Positions 30,264 to 39,837 of a stretch of DNA of 64,000 bases are shown piece by piece (the stretch's first letter is position 1; the number at the start of each line of letters is the position of its first letter). The stretch is from assembly GCF_020514115.1 (NCBI RefSeq), contig NZ_VTKZ01000008.1, positions 35,990 through 99,989 of the forward strand, given 5' to 3'. The stretch is from Synechococcus sp. MU1642 (GTDB taxonomy: Bacteria; Cyanobacteriota; Cyanobacteriia; PCC-6307; Cyanobiaceae). The notes under the pieces are model-generated. The model searched no databases and was not told the DNA's origin. It saw only the letters and a program-made list of their open reading frames with translations. A program made the position numbers and the translations under genes.

Positions 30264-30908
30264 TCAGTGCTCAAAGATCTGGTGAAAACGCTGTCGATCC
30301 AACTCGGCAACCACCGGAACGCATTGGAAACAGCGCTGCGCCAGATCCCAACGCCCTTCCCGCCGCAACATCTGCTCCAAGCGCTCTCTGGCTGGCAGAA
30401 GGTAGCGGACGTCGTTAGCGGCATAGGCCAGCTGGACATCCGTGAGTTCGTCCACCCGGCCCCAGTCACTGCTCTGGGCACCCTTGTCCAGCTCGACACC
30501 GACTAATTCCATCACCAGATCCTTAAGGCCATGGCGGGGGGTATACGTGCGGCCGAGCCGACTGCCGACCTTGGTGCAGAACACGGGATTCACTGCAATC
30601 CCCAAACCGGCCGCAAGAGCTGCCACATCGAAACGGGCGAAGTGAAAAACCTTCTCAACGTTGGACGCCTCAAACAGGCGCTTGAGGTTAGGTGCCTCGG
30701 TCTGGCCCAGGCCAATGCGGACGCAGGCCACACGGTCCTCGGCGTCGGCAATCTGAACCAGGCAAAGCCGATCGCGCCCATGGATCAGCCCCATCGCTTC
30801 AGTGTCAACGGCAAGCCGCAGGGACTGCAGGTAGCGCTCCGTCCAAGCTGCATCGAGATCGCGATCAAAGACGGCGAATTCCGCTGGGGATGACGACTTC
30901 TCAGCCAT
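30264..30908 (-). CDS. rnd: Ribonuclease D-type 3'-5' exonuclease
   Basis: A 214-residue DEDDy exonuclease. The catalytic residues appear in A-V-D-T-E-A-M (Asp, Glu), H-F-A-R-F-D (Asp) and A-Y-A-A-N-D-V (Tyr and Asp). Length equals the catalytic domain alone; the HRDC domains of E. coli RNase D are absent, as in other cyanobacterial versions. It trims 3' ends of stable RNAs such as tRNA. The ATG at 30908 is used; the earlier in-frame start at 30956 adds sequence without family character. Confidence 0.9.
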   Translation of the reverse strand: MAEKSSSPAEFAVFDRDLDAAWTERYLQSLRLAVDTEAMGLIHGRDRLCLVQIADAEDRVACVRIGLGQTEAPNLKRLFEASNVEKVFHFARFDVAALAAGLGIAVNPVFCTKVGSRLGRTYTPRHGLKDLVMELVGVELDKGAQSSDWGRVDELTDVQLAYAANDVRYLLPARERLEQMLRREGRWDLAQRCFQCVPVVAELDRQRFHQIFEH

Positions 30909-31023
30909 GACTTCAGGAAGGGATGGAGCCAGTGTCGCCAACCGCCTCCACAGCAAGTCTCAATACTCTCCTCTTGAATCTCGAAATGAGATCGTTTTTG
31001 ATTGGTGAAGTTATCCCGCGCCT

Positions 31024-31407
31024 GTGTTCTCTCGCAGAAAGCCTTCGCGCACCTGTCTGGCAGACATCGAGCAGTACTTCCATCAGCCGCCACCGCAATT
31101 CCTCGACCTGGAACTGGCTGTCTGCTGGATCCTCGAGTGCTTGCTCAAAGACGACAACTACCCATCCGCACTTCTGCAGAAACTGATCCGGGAGGAGCCA
31201 CAACTGCGGCTTTCTGAAACCGTCCTGCAACAGGCCCTGGAGTTCCTTGAGCAACAGGGCTCGATCAGCACTTACACCCAACGCTGCCCGAGTCGCGGAC
31301 GGCCCCGGCGCATGCTGCATCTTGAATCCGACGCACGCGGCGAAGCCGAACGACTGATGCAGCCCTGGCGCAGCTGGCTGGACTCCCACCGGTTCGCTTT
31401 GAACTAA
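31024..31407 (+). CDS. Probable winged-helix protein
   Basis: A 127-residue protein starting with GTG. Residues ~28-100 look like a winged-helix fold: L-E-L-A-V-C-W-I-L-E-C-L, a recognition-type helix E-T-V-L-Q-Q-A-L-E-F-L-E-Q-Q-G, and a basic wing R-C-P-S-R-G-R-P-R-R. This resembles PadR/MarR-type regulators in outline, without a diagnostic signature. A DNA-binding role is inferred. Separate promoter likely, since upstream lies the divergent RNase D gene. Confidence 0.62.
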   Translation: MFSRRKPSRTCLADIEQYFHQPPPQFLDLELAVCWILECLLKDDNYPSALLQKLIREEPQLRLSETVLQQALEFLEQQGSISTYTQRCPSRGRPRRMLHLESDARGEAERLMQPWRSWLDSHRFALN

Positions 31408-31457
31408 GCGATTCTCCCTGCGAAAGGCTTAAAAAGGGTTGCCACCACCTGAATGCC

Positions 31458-32012
31458 ATGCCTGCAGGATTCCAATCCACCCTCCTGCTGACTGTCCTGC
31501 TGGCGATTGGTCTGGTGTTCTTTCTGCGTGCAGCCAGCAAAGACCGAACCACAGTGGTGGACGTTGTATCCCCCCACCCCCCTATCACCGTGCTCGATGG
31601 GCTCAGCACCTGGCTGGAAGACCGCGGTTGGAGCCGAGATGGCGGCAATGCAGAGCGGCAGGTGCTCCGCTTCAAGGGGAAAGTGGCCTCCAGCCAACCC
31701 CTAGCCGTGTTGCTGTCGGGACTGGCGGCCATTGGCTCCGCCTGCTTCGGCTTGGTCCTGCGGCAGCTGGCACCTCAACTGCACTGGTGGCCTCTTCTGC
31801 TTATCGGCTTGGGCCCTTTGGCTGGCGCCCTATACACGCGACGAGCAGCTCGCACAGAAGCCCTGGAGCTGCAATTGCTACCGGCCCCAGAGGGAAAGGG
31901 CAGCGCCATTCGTCTACGGGCCCATCGGGACGAATTGATCGCCATCGAACTGGAACTGGCTGAGACCCTGCAACTCGCCAGTGATGGGTCCCTGCTCTCC
32001 TCCCCGATCTGA
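31458..32012 (+). CDS. Cofactor assembly of complex C subunit B-like membrane protein
   Basis: A 184-residue membrane protein with an N-terminal helix (L-L-L-T-V-L-L-A-I-G-L-V-F-F-L) and a two-helix hairpin near residues 80-125 (L-L-S-G-L-A-A-I-G and W-W-P-L-L-L-I-G-L-G-P). The pattern and length fit the cyanobacterial DUF3529/CCB family, annotated as cofactor assembly of complex C subunit B, which in chloroplasts attaches haem ci to cytochrome b6. The assignment is from pattern memory and is moderate. Confidence 0.55.
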   Translation: MPAGFQSTLLLTVLLAIGLVFFLRAASKDRTTVVDVVSPHPPITVLDGLSTWLEDRGWSRDGGNAERQVLRFKGKVASSQPLAVLLSGLAAIGSACFGLVLRQLAPQLHWWPLLLIGLGPLAGALYTRRAARTEALELQLLPAPEGKGSAIRLRAHRDELIAIELELAETLQLASDGSLLSSPI

Positions 32013-32015
32013 ACC

Positions 32016-32861
32016 ATGCGCCTGCCGGCCTGGATGCAACGCCGTCGCTTTGCCTCAGGTCTAGTCATCACAGCCCTGTCGCTGGGAACCCTCGCGATGA
32101 CCAAAGCTGCGGAACAACGCAACTGGCTTGGCACAGCCGAGCCCAGCAACGAACCAGCAGAGCAACCCGCACCGGAACAGGCAGACCCCTGTCCCTCACC
32201 CGCCACGCCAGACCCCCTGCTGGGTCCACGCACGAAGAAACCCGGGAGCTGGGTCGGCCGTAGCCCTGTTCAAACCAACCTGCCAATCGTCGTTATGGCA
32301 GGGCACGCCGACTCCCAGGGAACCGCCAGTCCAGGAACCCCGGGATATGCGGTGCATAAGCAGAAGCGACCGCCGATGCAACCGGGCATTCGCGATGAGC
32401 TGTTCTGGAACCGCCAGGTTCAGGCCGCTGTGGTGAGCCAAGGCCAAGCCCGCGGCTTGAACATCCGCGCCTACACCCCTCCTTCCATCAGCATCGCGAA
32501 CGACGACGACTCCAGCACCAACTGGTCGAAAGCCAAAGTGTTTTCGGAGCGTGGTGAATACGTTCTGGAGATCCATTTCGATGCCTACCGACCCCATGGC
32601 TTCGGCTCCGGTCTGATTCCTGTGCTCGCAAATGTGCGTGAACTGAATGTCGTCGATGAAAGCCTGGCCCAAGCATTTGGGCGCTACCCACGATTTTTCC
32701 GCGGAGGCCTTGGCGGTCCACGTCGCGGCATCGGAATTCTTGAAATCGCCATTCTCGAGCCCCCCCTCGAGACGAACCTGAGGGACCCGAGCTCAAGGGA
32801 ACATACGGTGAACTGCCTGGCCGAGCGCGTAGTGAATGCAATCGTCCAAGGCGTCAGTTAG
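32016..32861 (+). CDS. Amidase-like exported protein
   Basis: A 281-residue protein with a twin-basic start and a hydrophobic segment (residues 14-30) that may be a signal peptide, then a proline/glutamate-rich linker. Residues ~85-275 recall zinc N-acetylmuramoyl-L-alanine amidases: V-V-M-A-G-H-A-D (first His), D-E-L-F-W-N (Glu), L-E-I-H-F-D-A (second His) and G-I-L-E-I-A-I-L near residue 245 (catalytic Glu). The family is diverged, so a peptidoglycan substrate is an inference. Starts three bases after the preceding gene; 3' end overlaps hemF by four bases. Confidence 0.6.
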   Translation: MRLPAWMQRRRFASGLVITALSLGTLAMTKAAEQRNWLGTAEPSNEPAEQPAPEQADPCPSPATPDPLLGPRTKKPGSWVGRSPVQTNLPIVVMAGHADSQGTASPGTPGYAVHKQKRPPMQPGIRDELFWNRQVQAAVVSQGQARGLNIRAYTPPSISIANDDDSSTNWSKAKVFSERGEYVLEIHFDAYRPHGFGSGLIPVLANVRELNVVDESLAQAFGRYPRFFRGGLGGPRRGIGILEIAILEPPLETNLRDPSSREHTVNCLAERVVNAIVQGVS

Positions 32862-33946
32862 CTGATCGCGCCATGGTGGCGGCAACGCTCATCAAGCGAG
32901 TCATCACCGAGCCAATCCTGAGGCTTGGTGAACAGTTCGGTTAGCAGGGACTCCCGTGATCCAGCCTGTGCGGTGTAGCCGTACTCCCAACGCACCAGCG
33001 GGGGCAGAGACATCAAGATCGACTCTGTCCGTCCATTGGTCTGCAAGCCAAAGATCGTGCCGCGGTCCCAAACCAGGTTGAATTCCACATAACGGCCCCG
33101 GCGATAGAGCTGAAAGTTCCTCTCGCGATCGCCATAGGCCATCGGATGACGCTTCTCCACGATGGGGGCATAGGCAGGAAGGAAAGCTCTGCCATTGGCC
33201 TGCCCCAAGGAGAACAGCTGCTCCCAACTCAACGGCCTAGCTCCCAAACGGGCTGACACCTGAGCCGCAGGACCGGAGGGATCCTGGCCCTTGTAGAGCG
33301 TGCCGTTGGCATCTTGGTAGTCGTAAAAGATGCCGCCAACGCCGCGGGTTTCATCGCGGTGCTTCAAATAGAAGTACTCATCGCACCAGGGCTTGAAGAC
33401 CTTGTGCAGATCCGAGTGAACCGAATCACAAGCCGCCTGATGGGTGCGATGGAAGTGACGTGCGTCGTCGAGGAAGGGGTAGTAGGGGGTCAGGTCGGCA
33501 CCCCCGCCAAACCACCACACCGGGCCGGCCTCGAAGTAGCGGTAGTTGAGGTGAACCGTCGGGATGTAGGGATTGCGCGGATGCAGCACCATTGAGGTAC
33601 CCGTGGCGAACCAGGGATGCCCCTTCGCTTCCGGACGCTGCTTGAGGATCGACGGGGGCAGTTCTTCTCCTTGAACCTCGGAGAAATTCACGCCGCCTTG
33701 TTCAAAAACGCGGCCCTCACGCATCACCCGGGAGCGCCCCCCACCCCCTTCAGGCCTGACCCAACTTTCTTCAACGAAGCGACCTTCACCATCAAGCGCT
33801 TCAAGGCCAGCACAGATTTCGTCCTGCAGCCCCATCACCATCGCCCGGGCCCGCTCTCTGGAATCGCTGGGGGGCAGTTCAAGGGGAGCCTTACTGACAC
33901 CCACGTCCTGGCGTCCAAGGACGCGGCGAATCAGGGAGCGAATCAT
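32858..33946 (-). CDS. hemF: Aerobic coproporphyrinogen III oxidase HemF
   Basis: A 362-residue oxygen-dependent oxidase that converts coproporphyrinogen III to protoporphyrinogen IX for haem, bilin and chlorophyll. Strong marks are [30 protein letters not shown] and [16 protein letters not shown]. The start ATG at 33946 lies 115 bases from the divergent mrp start, so the two share a control region. Confidence 0.96.
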   Translation of the reverse strand: MIRSLIRRVLGRQDVGVSKAPLELPPSDSRERARAMVMGLQDEICAGLEALDGEGRFVEESWVRPEGGGGRSRVMREGRVFEQGGVNFSEVQGEELPPSILKQRPEAKGHPWFATGTSMVLHPRNPYIPTVHLNYRYFEAGPVWWFGGGADLTPYYPFLDDARHFHRTHQAACDSVHSDLHKVFKPWCDEYFYLKHRDETRGVGGIFYDYQDANGTLYKGQDPSGPAAQVSARLGARPLSWEQLFSLGQANGRAFLPAYAPIVEKRHPMAYGDRERNFQLYRRGRYVEFNLVWDRGTIFGLQTNGRTESILMSLPPLVRWEYGYTAQAGSRESLLTELFTKPQDWLGDDSLDERCRHHGAIS

Positions 33947-34061
33947 GTGTCAGAGACTGGAGACATCGAAACCTAACCAGGTCACCCCAGACCTGGACAA
34001 GCATCCGTCAGGGACTGTCACGGGCGGCGCCCCTAGGATCCGGCTTGCCTTTGTGAAACGG

Positions 34062-35138
34062 ATGACCCCGGTCGAGCAGGCCAATCAGGCCCTCCAGCAA
34101 GTCAAAGATGCCGGCAGTGGCAAAACGGCCCTGGAGCTCGGCTGGATTGAACAGATCCGCATCACCCCCCCGAGGGCAGTGTTTCGCCTCAGCCTTCCAG
34201 GTTTCGCCCAAAGCCAGCGTGACCGCATCGTGGCCGAGGCACGGGGCGCTCTGATGGCGCTCGACGGCATTGAGGACGTGCAGATCGAGATCGGTCAACC
34301 GCCAAGCCAGGGGGGCATTGGCCAAGCCGGCCACGGTCAGCCGGCTGAACGCCAGTCGATCCCCGGCGTCCGCCAGGTGATTGCGGTGAGCAGCGGCAAG
34401 GGCGGCGTCGGCAAAAGCACCGTCGCCGTCAATCTGGCCTGCGCCCTCGCCCAGTCCGGCCTGCGGGTGGGACTCCTTGACGCCGATATCTACGGGCCAA
34501 ACGCACCCACCATGCTGGGCGTCGCAGACCAAACGCCTGAGGTCCAGGGCAGCGGCGATCAGCAGCGGATCGTCCCGATCGAGACCTGCGGCATCGCTAT
34601 GGTGTCGATGGGTCTGCTGATCGACGATCACCAACCTGTGATCTGGCGAGGCCCGATGCTCAACGGCATCATTCGGCAGTTCCTGTATCAGGCCGAATGG
34701 GGCGAGAGGGACTTTCTCATCGTTGACCTGCCGCCCGGCACTGGTGATGCGCAGCTCTCCCTGGCCCAAGCAGTGCCGATGGCCGGTGTTGTGATCGTGA
34801 CCACCCCACAACAGGTGTCGCTGCAGGATGCGCGACGGGGTCTCGCCATGTTCCGGCAGATGGGCATTCCCGTCCTCGGCGTGGTGGAGAACATGAGCGC
34901 CTTCATACCTCCAGACCGTCCTGACTGCCGCTATGCCCTCTTCGGCAGTGGCGGCGGCGCCCAACTCGCTGCGGACTACGACGTTCCCCTGTTGGCTCAG
35001 ATCCCCATGGAAATGCCTGTGCAGGAAGGCGGTGACACGGGGCGACCGATCGTGATCAACCGCAGCGACTCCGCCAGCGCCACCGAGTTCAAGGGCCTAG
35101 CCGAAGCTGTTCTCAAGGCCGTCAGCCAGCCCGTCTGA
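34062..35138 (+). CDS. mrp: Mrp/ApbC-family iron-sulfur carrier ATPase
   Basis: A 358-residue protein with an N-terminal MIP18/DUF59-type domain (residues 1-95) and a ParA-like ATPase with deviant Walker A S-S-G-K-G-G-V-G-K-S-T near residue 110, D-A-D-I-Y-G-P-N and D-L-P-P-G-T-G-D. Mrp proteins carry Fe-S clusters to apoproteins; the chloroplast relative HCF101 serves photosystem I. The C-x-x-C of classical Mrp is not seen in the expected place (only one Cys, in R-P-D-C-R-Y). The ATG at 34062 begins M-T-P-V-E-Q-A-N; the longer in-frame start at 33945 reads into hemF antisense. Confidence 0.93.
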   Translation: MTPVEQANQALQQVKDAGSGKTALELGWIEQIRITPPRAVFRLSLPGFAQSQRDRIVAEARGALMALDGIEDVQIEIGQPPSQGGIGQAGHGQPAERQSIPGVRQVIAVSSGKGGVGKSTVAVNLACALAQSGLRVGLLDADIYGPNAPTMLGVADQTPEVQGSGDQQRIVPIETCGIAMVSMGLLIDDHQPVIWRGPMLNGIIRQFLYQAEWGERDFLIVDLPPGTGDAQLSLAQAVPMAGVVIVTTPQQVSLQDARRGLAMFRQMGIPVLGVVENMSAFIPPDRPDCRYALFGSGGGAQLAADYDVPLLAQIPMEMPVQEGGDTGRPIVINRSDSASATEFKGLAEAVLKAVSQPV

Positions 35139-35140
35139 CT

Positions 35141-36379
35141 ATGTTCATTAGACGTGATCGCCGCAGATCGCACCGGGAGTGGATGCTCTGGGGTGTTCCA
35201 CTTGGAATGGTCACCATCGCAGGGGTGCTGATCGCCAGCACCCAACGCCAGGCGGACTATGCCGACTGGTATCACCACTGGATCACCGCGGCCTTCGGAG
35301 TGCTGCTGGCGCTGGGACTGGAACGGCTGCCGCTGCAGCGTCTCCGGCCTCTTTTGATTCCCGTTTACACCCTCACAGTGATCAGCCTTGTGGCGGTGCG
35401 CATGATTGGAACCACAGCGCTGGGCGCCCAACGCTGGATCAGCATTGGCGGGGTACATGTTCAGCCATCGGAATTCGCCAAGATCGCGGCGATCCTGCTC
35501 GTGGCAGCGGTGTTGTCGCGACACCCGGTGGAACGACCGATTGATCTGATGCGCCCGCTCGGGGTGATTGCGGTGCCTTGGCTGCTGGTGTTCATCCAGC
35601 CTGATCTCGGCACATCGCTCGTGTTCGGCGCCCTGATGCTCACGATGCTCTATTGGTCGGGGATGCCGATCGAATGGGTGATTCTGTTGTTATCACCCCT
35701 GATGACAGCACTGCTCTCAGGCCTTCTCCCCTGGGCCATGGGCCTCTGGATCCCGCTGATGGTGGTTCTTGCTTACCGCTCCCTGCCCTGGAAACGTCTC
35801 GCGGCGACAGCCACCCTGGCCTTCCACGGCGCCATGGCGGCTGTGACCCCATGGCTCTGGATGAATGGTCTGAAGGATTATCAAAGGGACCGTTTGGTGC
35901 TGTTCCTCGACCCCAGTCAGGATCCATTGGGCGGGGGCTATCACCTGCTCCAAAGCAGCGTGGGCATTGGTTCAGGCGGCGTCTTGGGCACAGGTCTTCT
36001 TCAAGGACAACTGACCAAACTTCGTTTCATCCCTGAACAGCACACCGATTTCATCTTCAGCGCCCTGGGCGAGGAAACCGGATTTGTTGGCTGTCTTCTG
36101 GTGGTTCTTGGCTTCGCAGCCTTGATGGCACGGTTGCTCCAGATCGCGCGCAATGCCCGCACCGACTTCGAATCACTTGTGGTGATCGGAATCGGCACGA
36201 TGCTGATGTTCCAGGTGGTGGTCAACATCTTCATGACCATCGGACTAGGCCCCGTCACAGGGATCCCCCTGCCCTTCCTCAGTTATGGGCGCTCAGCGAT
36301 GTTGGTGAACTTCATCGCGCTCGGCCTCTGCCTGTCGGTGGTCCGGCAAAGCCGTCGCTCCTTGGCGCAACTCCGTTGA
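35141..36379 (+). CDS. rodA: Rod-shape peptidoglycan glycosyltransferase RodA
   Basis: A 412-residue SEDS-family membrane protein with about ten transmembrane helices. Family marks are F-S-A-L-G-E-E-T-G-F-V-G near residue 305, I-P-L-P-F-L-S-Y-G near 375, the A-Q-R-W-I-S loop near 90 and H-V-Q-P-S-E-F-A-K-I near 107. It polymerises lipid II during cell elongation. It starts two bases after mrp and its stop is embedded in the next gene's TTG start, so the three genes form one operon. Confidence 0.93.
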   Translation: MFIRRDRRRSHREWMLWGVPLGMVTIAGVLIASTQRQADYADWYHHWITAAFGVLLALGLERLPLQRLRPLLIPVYTLTVISLVAVRMIGTTALGAQRWISIGGVHVQPSEFAKIAAILLVAAVLSRHPVERPIDLMRPLGVIAVPWLLVFIQPDLGTSLVFGALMLTMLYWSGMPIEWVILLLSPLMTALLSGLLPWAMGLWIPLMVVLAYRSLPWKRLAATATLAFHGAMAAVTPWLWMNGLKDYQRDRLVLFLDPSQDPLGGGYHLLQSSVGIGSGGVLGTGLLQGQLTKLRFIPEQHTDFIFSALGEETGFVGCLLVVLGFAALMARLLQIARNARTDFESLVVIGIGTMLMFQVVVNIFMTIGLGPVTGIPLPFLSYGRSAMLVNFIALGLCLSVVRQSRRSLAQLR

Positions 36380-37725
36380 CCGGGCCATCCTTCACCGACC
36401 TGCGGCAACGGCTGGCGCAGGACGTGCCCCAAGGCCGCTGCGATGAGATTGGTGTCCGGCGGCTTTGGTGGGCTGCTCTGGAAACCCTGCAACAGGATCT
36501 GCTCGAACAGGGCATTGAAGGTGGGATCTGGCTGGCTGCACCCCTGCCGGCTCTCTACGAACCGGAGTTGCTCAAACATCTGCAGGGATGGGTGTGGGCT
36601 CCAGATCAACTGGATCAACTGAGTCTGCATCCAACGGCACTGCCGGGACGGTCCAGCAGCGATGAGCACTGCCCCCTGCGGGGATTCCAACGCTTGTCCC
36701 TGCGGCCCGACGACGGGGATGACCCCCTGCTGCTGGTGATAACGCCCGAGGTCCAGGTGGCCCTTGCCCTTCATGGACCAGCCCAGAAGCGTCAGCTGCT
36801 GATGCGTTGCGACCCAGCAACGCTCAGTGATGTTCTGGTTCAGCTGGGGCGGCGGCTGGAGCACCAGTCACCAGCGCAGGCCGAACAGCTGCGCAAAGCG
36901 CTCGAATCGATCGGCTCCCTAAAGAGCAATGGAGCCTGGTCAGAAAAGTTCTGGCCACGTCTCACCGAGCGGCTCACCGGCACAGCCCCCGGGCTGATGC
37001 TGCAACCCATCCAGGCTGAGCGCCCACCGGAAGCTCCCAGCCATGGAGATCTGAATTTGCTGGAAGCGATCACCCATGAGGTGCGAACACCTCTGGCAAC
37101 GATCAGAACACTGATCCGCTCTCTGCTGCGGCGAAAGGATCTGGCCGATGTCGTTGTGAATCGCTTGCGGCAGATCGATGTGGAATGCAGCGAGCAGATC
37201 GACCGATTTGGCCTGATCTTCCATGCCGCTGAACTGCAACGGGAACCCAATGAAGCCAATCTGGCCCGCACGGATTTGCAGGCCATGCTGAGCGCCCTTG
37301 CGCCCAGCTGGACGGAGCAGCTAGATCGTCGCGGAATCGCCCTGGAACTGGATCTCACCGCTGACCTGCCGGCCATCCTCAGTGACTCCCGGCGATTGGA
37401 ACCGATGCTTGGGGGTCTGATCGACCGCAGCACCAGGGGACTCCCCTCCGGCAGTCAGCTCACCCTTCACCTCCAGGCAGCGGGTCCTCGGGTGAAGCTT
37501 CAGCTGCATGTGGAGCATCCCGACAGGAGCCAGACCGCGGAGGCCGGCTCGGCTCCCCAACGCGAGGACGTGGGGACCGTCCTGAGCTGGGATCCGAGCA
37601 CCGGAAGCCTGCAATTAAGCCAGGATGCGACCCGCCAGATGATGGCCAGCCTGGGGGGCCGCTATCAACCCAGGCGAGACCGCGACATCACCGTCTTCTT
37701 CCCGGTGCACACCCCCGGAGAGTGA
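36376..37725 (+). CDS. Histidine kinase-like protein with degenerate ATPase domain
   Basis: A 449-residue soluble protein starting with TTG inside the rodA stop. Residues ~20-170 form an unassigned sensor-like domain. The phosphoacceptor box is intact (I-T-H-E-V-R-T-P-L near residue 234), followed by the expected dimerisation helices. The catalytic ATPase part lacks an N-box (the position reads G-G-L-I-D-R-S-T) and a D-x-G-x-G; the second glycine box survives only as T-G-S-L-Q-L-S near residue 415. It may be an inactive kinase acting as phosphotransfer or scaffold protein, or a very diverged active one. No response regulator gene is adjacent. Confidence 0.8.
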   Translation: MTGPSFTDLRQRLAQDVPQGRCDEIGVRRLWWAALETLQQDLLEQGIEGGIWLAAPLPALYEPELLKHLQGWVWAPDQLDQLSLHPTALPGRSSSDEHCPLRGFQRLSLRPDDGDDPLLLVITPEVQVALALHGPAQKRQLLMRCDPATLSDVLVQLGRRLEHQSPAQAEQLRKALESIGSLKSNGAWSEKFWPRLTERLTGTAPGLMLQPIQAERPPEAPSHGDLNLLEAITHEVRTPLATIRTLIRSLLRRKDLADVVVNRLRQIDVECSEQIDRFGLIFHAAELQREPNEANLARTDLQAMLSALAPSWTEQLDRRGIALELDLTADLPAILSDSRRLEPMLGGLIDRSTRGLPSGSQLTLHLQAAGPRVKLQLHVEHPDRSQTAEAGSAPQREDVGTVLSWDPSTGSLQLSQDATRQMMASLGGRYQPRRDRDITVFFPVHTPGE

Positions 37726-37827
37726 TTGGTTTGTTGACGGGTGTGAAGCTTGCTTTCGGAGGTCAAAACAGGCACCAATGACGGTGCTACTTTCCAGCCA
37801 TAACGGCTCTTGTGGATTTTTTCAGCC

Positions 37828-38259
37828 ATGGCAGCAACGGCGTTGAACGGTCAACTTCCCCAGCACATCGCCAGCACGGGAGGCCTTCTTAATTCAGCGG
37901 AGACCGAAGAGAAATACGCGATCACTTGGACCAGCAAGACTGAACAGGCTTTTGAGCTCCCCACCGGTGGCGCCGCTCTGATGAATTCAGGAGAAAACCT
38001 GATGTATTTCGCTCGCAAGGAACAGTGTCTCGCCCTCGGCACCCAGCTGCGCACGAAATTCAAGCCCCGGATCGAGGACTACAAGATCTACCGGATCTAC
38101 CCCGGTGGTGACACCGAGTTCCTGCATCCCAAGGATGGTGTGTTCTCCGAGAAGGTGAACGAAGGTCGCCCCATGGTGGGTCACAACCCCCGTCGCATTG
38201 GCCAAAACGTCAATCCTGCCAATATCAAGTTCAGCGGCCGCAACACCTTCGACGCCTGA
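37828..38259 (+). CDS. psaD: Photosystem I subunit II PsaD
   Basis: A 143-residue stromal-side subunit of photosystem I that docks ferredoxin. Marks are [10 protein letters not shown] near residue 50, [23 protein letters not shown] and N-P-R-R-I-G-Q-N-V near 125. The ATG at 37828 starts M-A-A-T-A-L-N-G; the upstream in-frame ATG at 37810 adds six residues. The 102 bases upstream must hold a strong promoter, and a palindrome follows the stop. Confidence 0.97.
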   Translation: MAATALNGQLPQHIASTGGLLNSAETEEKYAITWTSKTEQAFELPTGGAALMNSGENLMYFARKEQCLALGTQLRTKFKPRIEDYKIYRIYPGGDTEFLHPKDGVFSEKVNEGRPMVGHNPRRIGQNVNPANIKFSGRNTFDA

Positions 38260-38275
38260 TTCCTCAACGCTGGCT

Positions 38276-38297
38276 CCCGGAGATCATGATCTCCGGG
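38276..38297 (+). terminator. Perfect palindrome after psaD
   Basis: A 22-base perfect palindrome (arms CCCGGAGATCA at 38276-38286 and its complement) starts 17 bases after the psaD stop. As RNA it gives a strong stem with little loop. There is no T-run after it, so it may work as a stabilising 3' hairpin or a weak terminator between psaD and trpE. Confidence 0.6.
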
Positions 38298-38319
38298 TCT
38301 TGGCTGCGATGATCAGGTC

Positions 38320-39837
38320 ATGTTCAGTCCCGATCGCGACGCCTTTCATCAGGCGATTTGCAGTGGTGCCAACCTGATTCCTCTGGCTCAGAGTTGGCCC
38401 GCAGATCTTGAAACACCCCTCACCACCTGGATCAAGGTGGGCGACGGAAGACCTCCAGGCGTGCTGCTGGAGTCTGTCGAGGGTGGAGAAACCCTGGGGC
38501 GTTGGAGTGTGATCGCCTGTGATCCTCTCTGGACGGCGTCGGCCCGGAACGATCGTCTTACGCGCACCTGGCGTGACGGTCGTGAAGAGACGTTGAACGG
38601 CAATCCATTCGAATCCCTGCGCGACTGCCTCGCGCCTTACTCCTGCGTCAACCTGCCGGGCCTCCCTCCGCTTGGACAGCTTTATGGCGTTTGGGGCTAC
38701 GAACTGATCCAGTGGATCGAACCCACCGTCGCTGTTCACCCTCGAGCAGCTGCAGATCCCCCGGATGGGGTCTGGATGTTGATGGACGCGATCCTGATCT
38801 TTGATCAGGTGAAACGACAGATCACCGCCGTCGCCTTCGGCGACCTCTCCAACGGAGCGGATGAGGAGCAGGCCTGGCAAACCGCTATCGGACGGATCGA
38901 GGCCCTGCGCCAGCGGATGGACACACCTCTGCCAGCCGTCAAACCACTGACCTGGGACGCGAGAAGCACAGAGCTTCCCGCTGTGTGCTCCAACCGCAGC
39001 CCTGATGAATTCGAAGCAGCCGTCGACACCGCCAAGGAACACATCGCAGCCGGCGATGTGTTCCAACTGGTGATCAGTCAGCGCCTGGAAACCGAGGTGC
39101 CTCAATCACCCCTGGAGCTGTACCGCAGTTTGCGAATGGTGAATCCATCCCCGTACATGGCGTTCTTCGACTTTGGGGACTGGCAACTGATTGGCTCCAG
39201 TCCAGAGGTGATGGTTCAAGCCGAACCGGCTGCTGATGGCATCCACGCCAGCCTGCGGCCCATCGCCGGAACTCGGCCCCGCGGCGCCACGCCCCTGGAG
39301 GACCGCGAGCTGGAAGCTGACCTGCTGGCCGATCCCAAAGAACGGGCTGAGCACGTGATGCTTGTTGATCTGGGCCGCAATGACCTCGGCAGGGTCTGTC
39401 AGCCTGGAAGCGTGGCGGTGCAAGACCTGATGGTGATCGAGCGCTACTCGCACGTGATGCACATCGTCAGCCAAGTCGAAGGACGCCTTGGCCCGAAGCA
39501 CGATGTGTGGGATCTGCTGATGGCGGCTTTTCCCGCCGGCACCGTCAGCGGCGCACCGAAAATCCGTGCGATGCAACTCATCCACGATCTTGAGCCCGAT
39601 GCGCGTGGCCCCTATTCCGGGGTCTACGGATCCGTTGATCTGGCGGGGGCCCTCAACACGGCGATCACGATCCGAACCATGGTGGTGCAACCACGCGAAG
39701 GCGGAGGATGCCGGGTCAAGGTGCAGGCCGGGGCAGGCGTTGTTGCCGATTCACAGCCGACGGCAGAGTTTGAGGAAACCCTGAACAAGGCCCGGGGAAT
39801 GCTGACTGCACTCGCGTGCCTGAATCCACCGGAATGA
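38320..39837 (+). CDS. trpE: Anthranilate synthase component I TrpE
   Basis: A 505-residue chorismate-using enzyme that, with a glutamine amidotransferase encoded elsewhere, makes anthranilate for tryptophan. Marks are the N-terminal L-L-E-S-V-E-G-G-E feedback-binding region near residue 46, D-V-F-Q-L-V-I-S-Q-R near 247, P-I-A-G-T-R-P-R-G near 320, D-L-G-R-N-D-L-G-R-V near 350 and T-V-S-G-A-P-K-I-R-A-M near 408. Its stop overlaps the gshA start in ATGA; trpE-gshA-ppc form a tight series. Confidence 0.95.
   Translation: MFSPDRDAFHQAICSGANLIPLAQSWPADLETPLTTWIKVGDGRPPGVLLESVEGGETLGRWSVIACDPLWTASARNDRLTRTWRDGREETLNGNPFESLRDCLAPYSCVNLPGLPPLGQLYGVWGYELIQWIEPTVAVHPRAAADPPDGVWMLMDAILIFDQVKRQITAVAFGDLSNGADEEQAWQTAIGRIEALRQRMDTPLPAVKPLTWDARSTELPAVCSNRSPDEFEAAVDTAKEHIAAGDVFQLVISQRLETEVPQSPLELYRSLRMVNPSPYMAFFDFGDWQLIGSSPEVMVQAEPAADGIHASLRPIAGTRPRGATPLEDRELEADLLADPKERAEHVMLVDLGRNDLGRVCQPGSVAVQDLMVIERYSHVMHIVSQVEGRLGPKHDVWDLLMAAFPAGTVSGAPKIRAMQLIHDLEPDARGPYSGVYGSVDLAGALNTAITIRTMVVQPREGGGCRVKVQAGAGVVADSQPTAEFEETLNKARGMLTALACLNPPE

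Noticed and set aside
34008..34964. 318-codon minus-strand frame
   Set aside because: Antisense to mrp; histidine- and alanine-rich without recognisable motifs.
38284..39105. 273-codon minus-strand frame
   Set aside because: Antisense to trpE; no coding features of its own.
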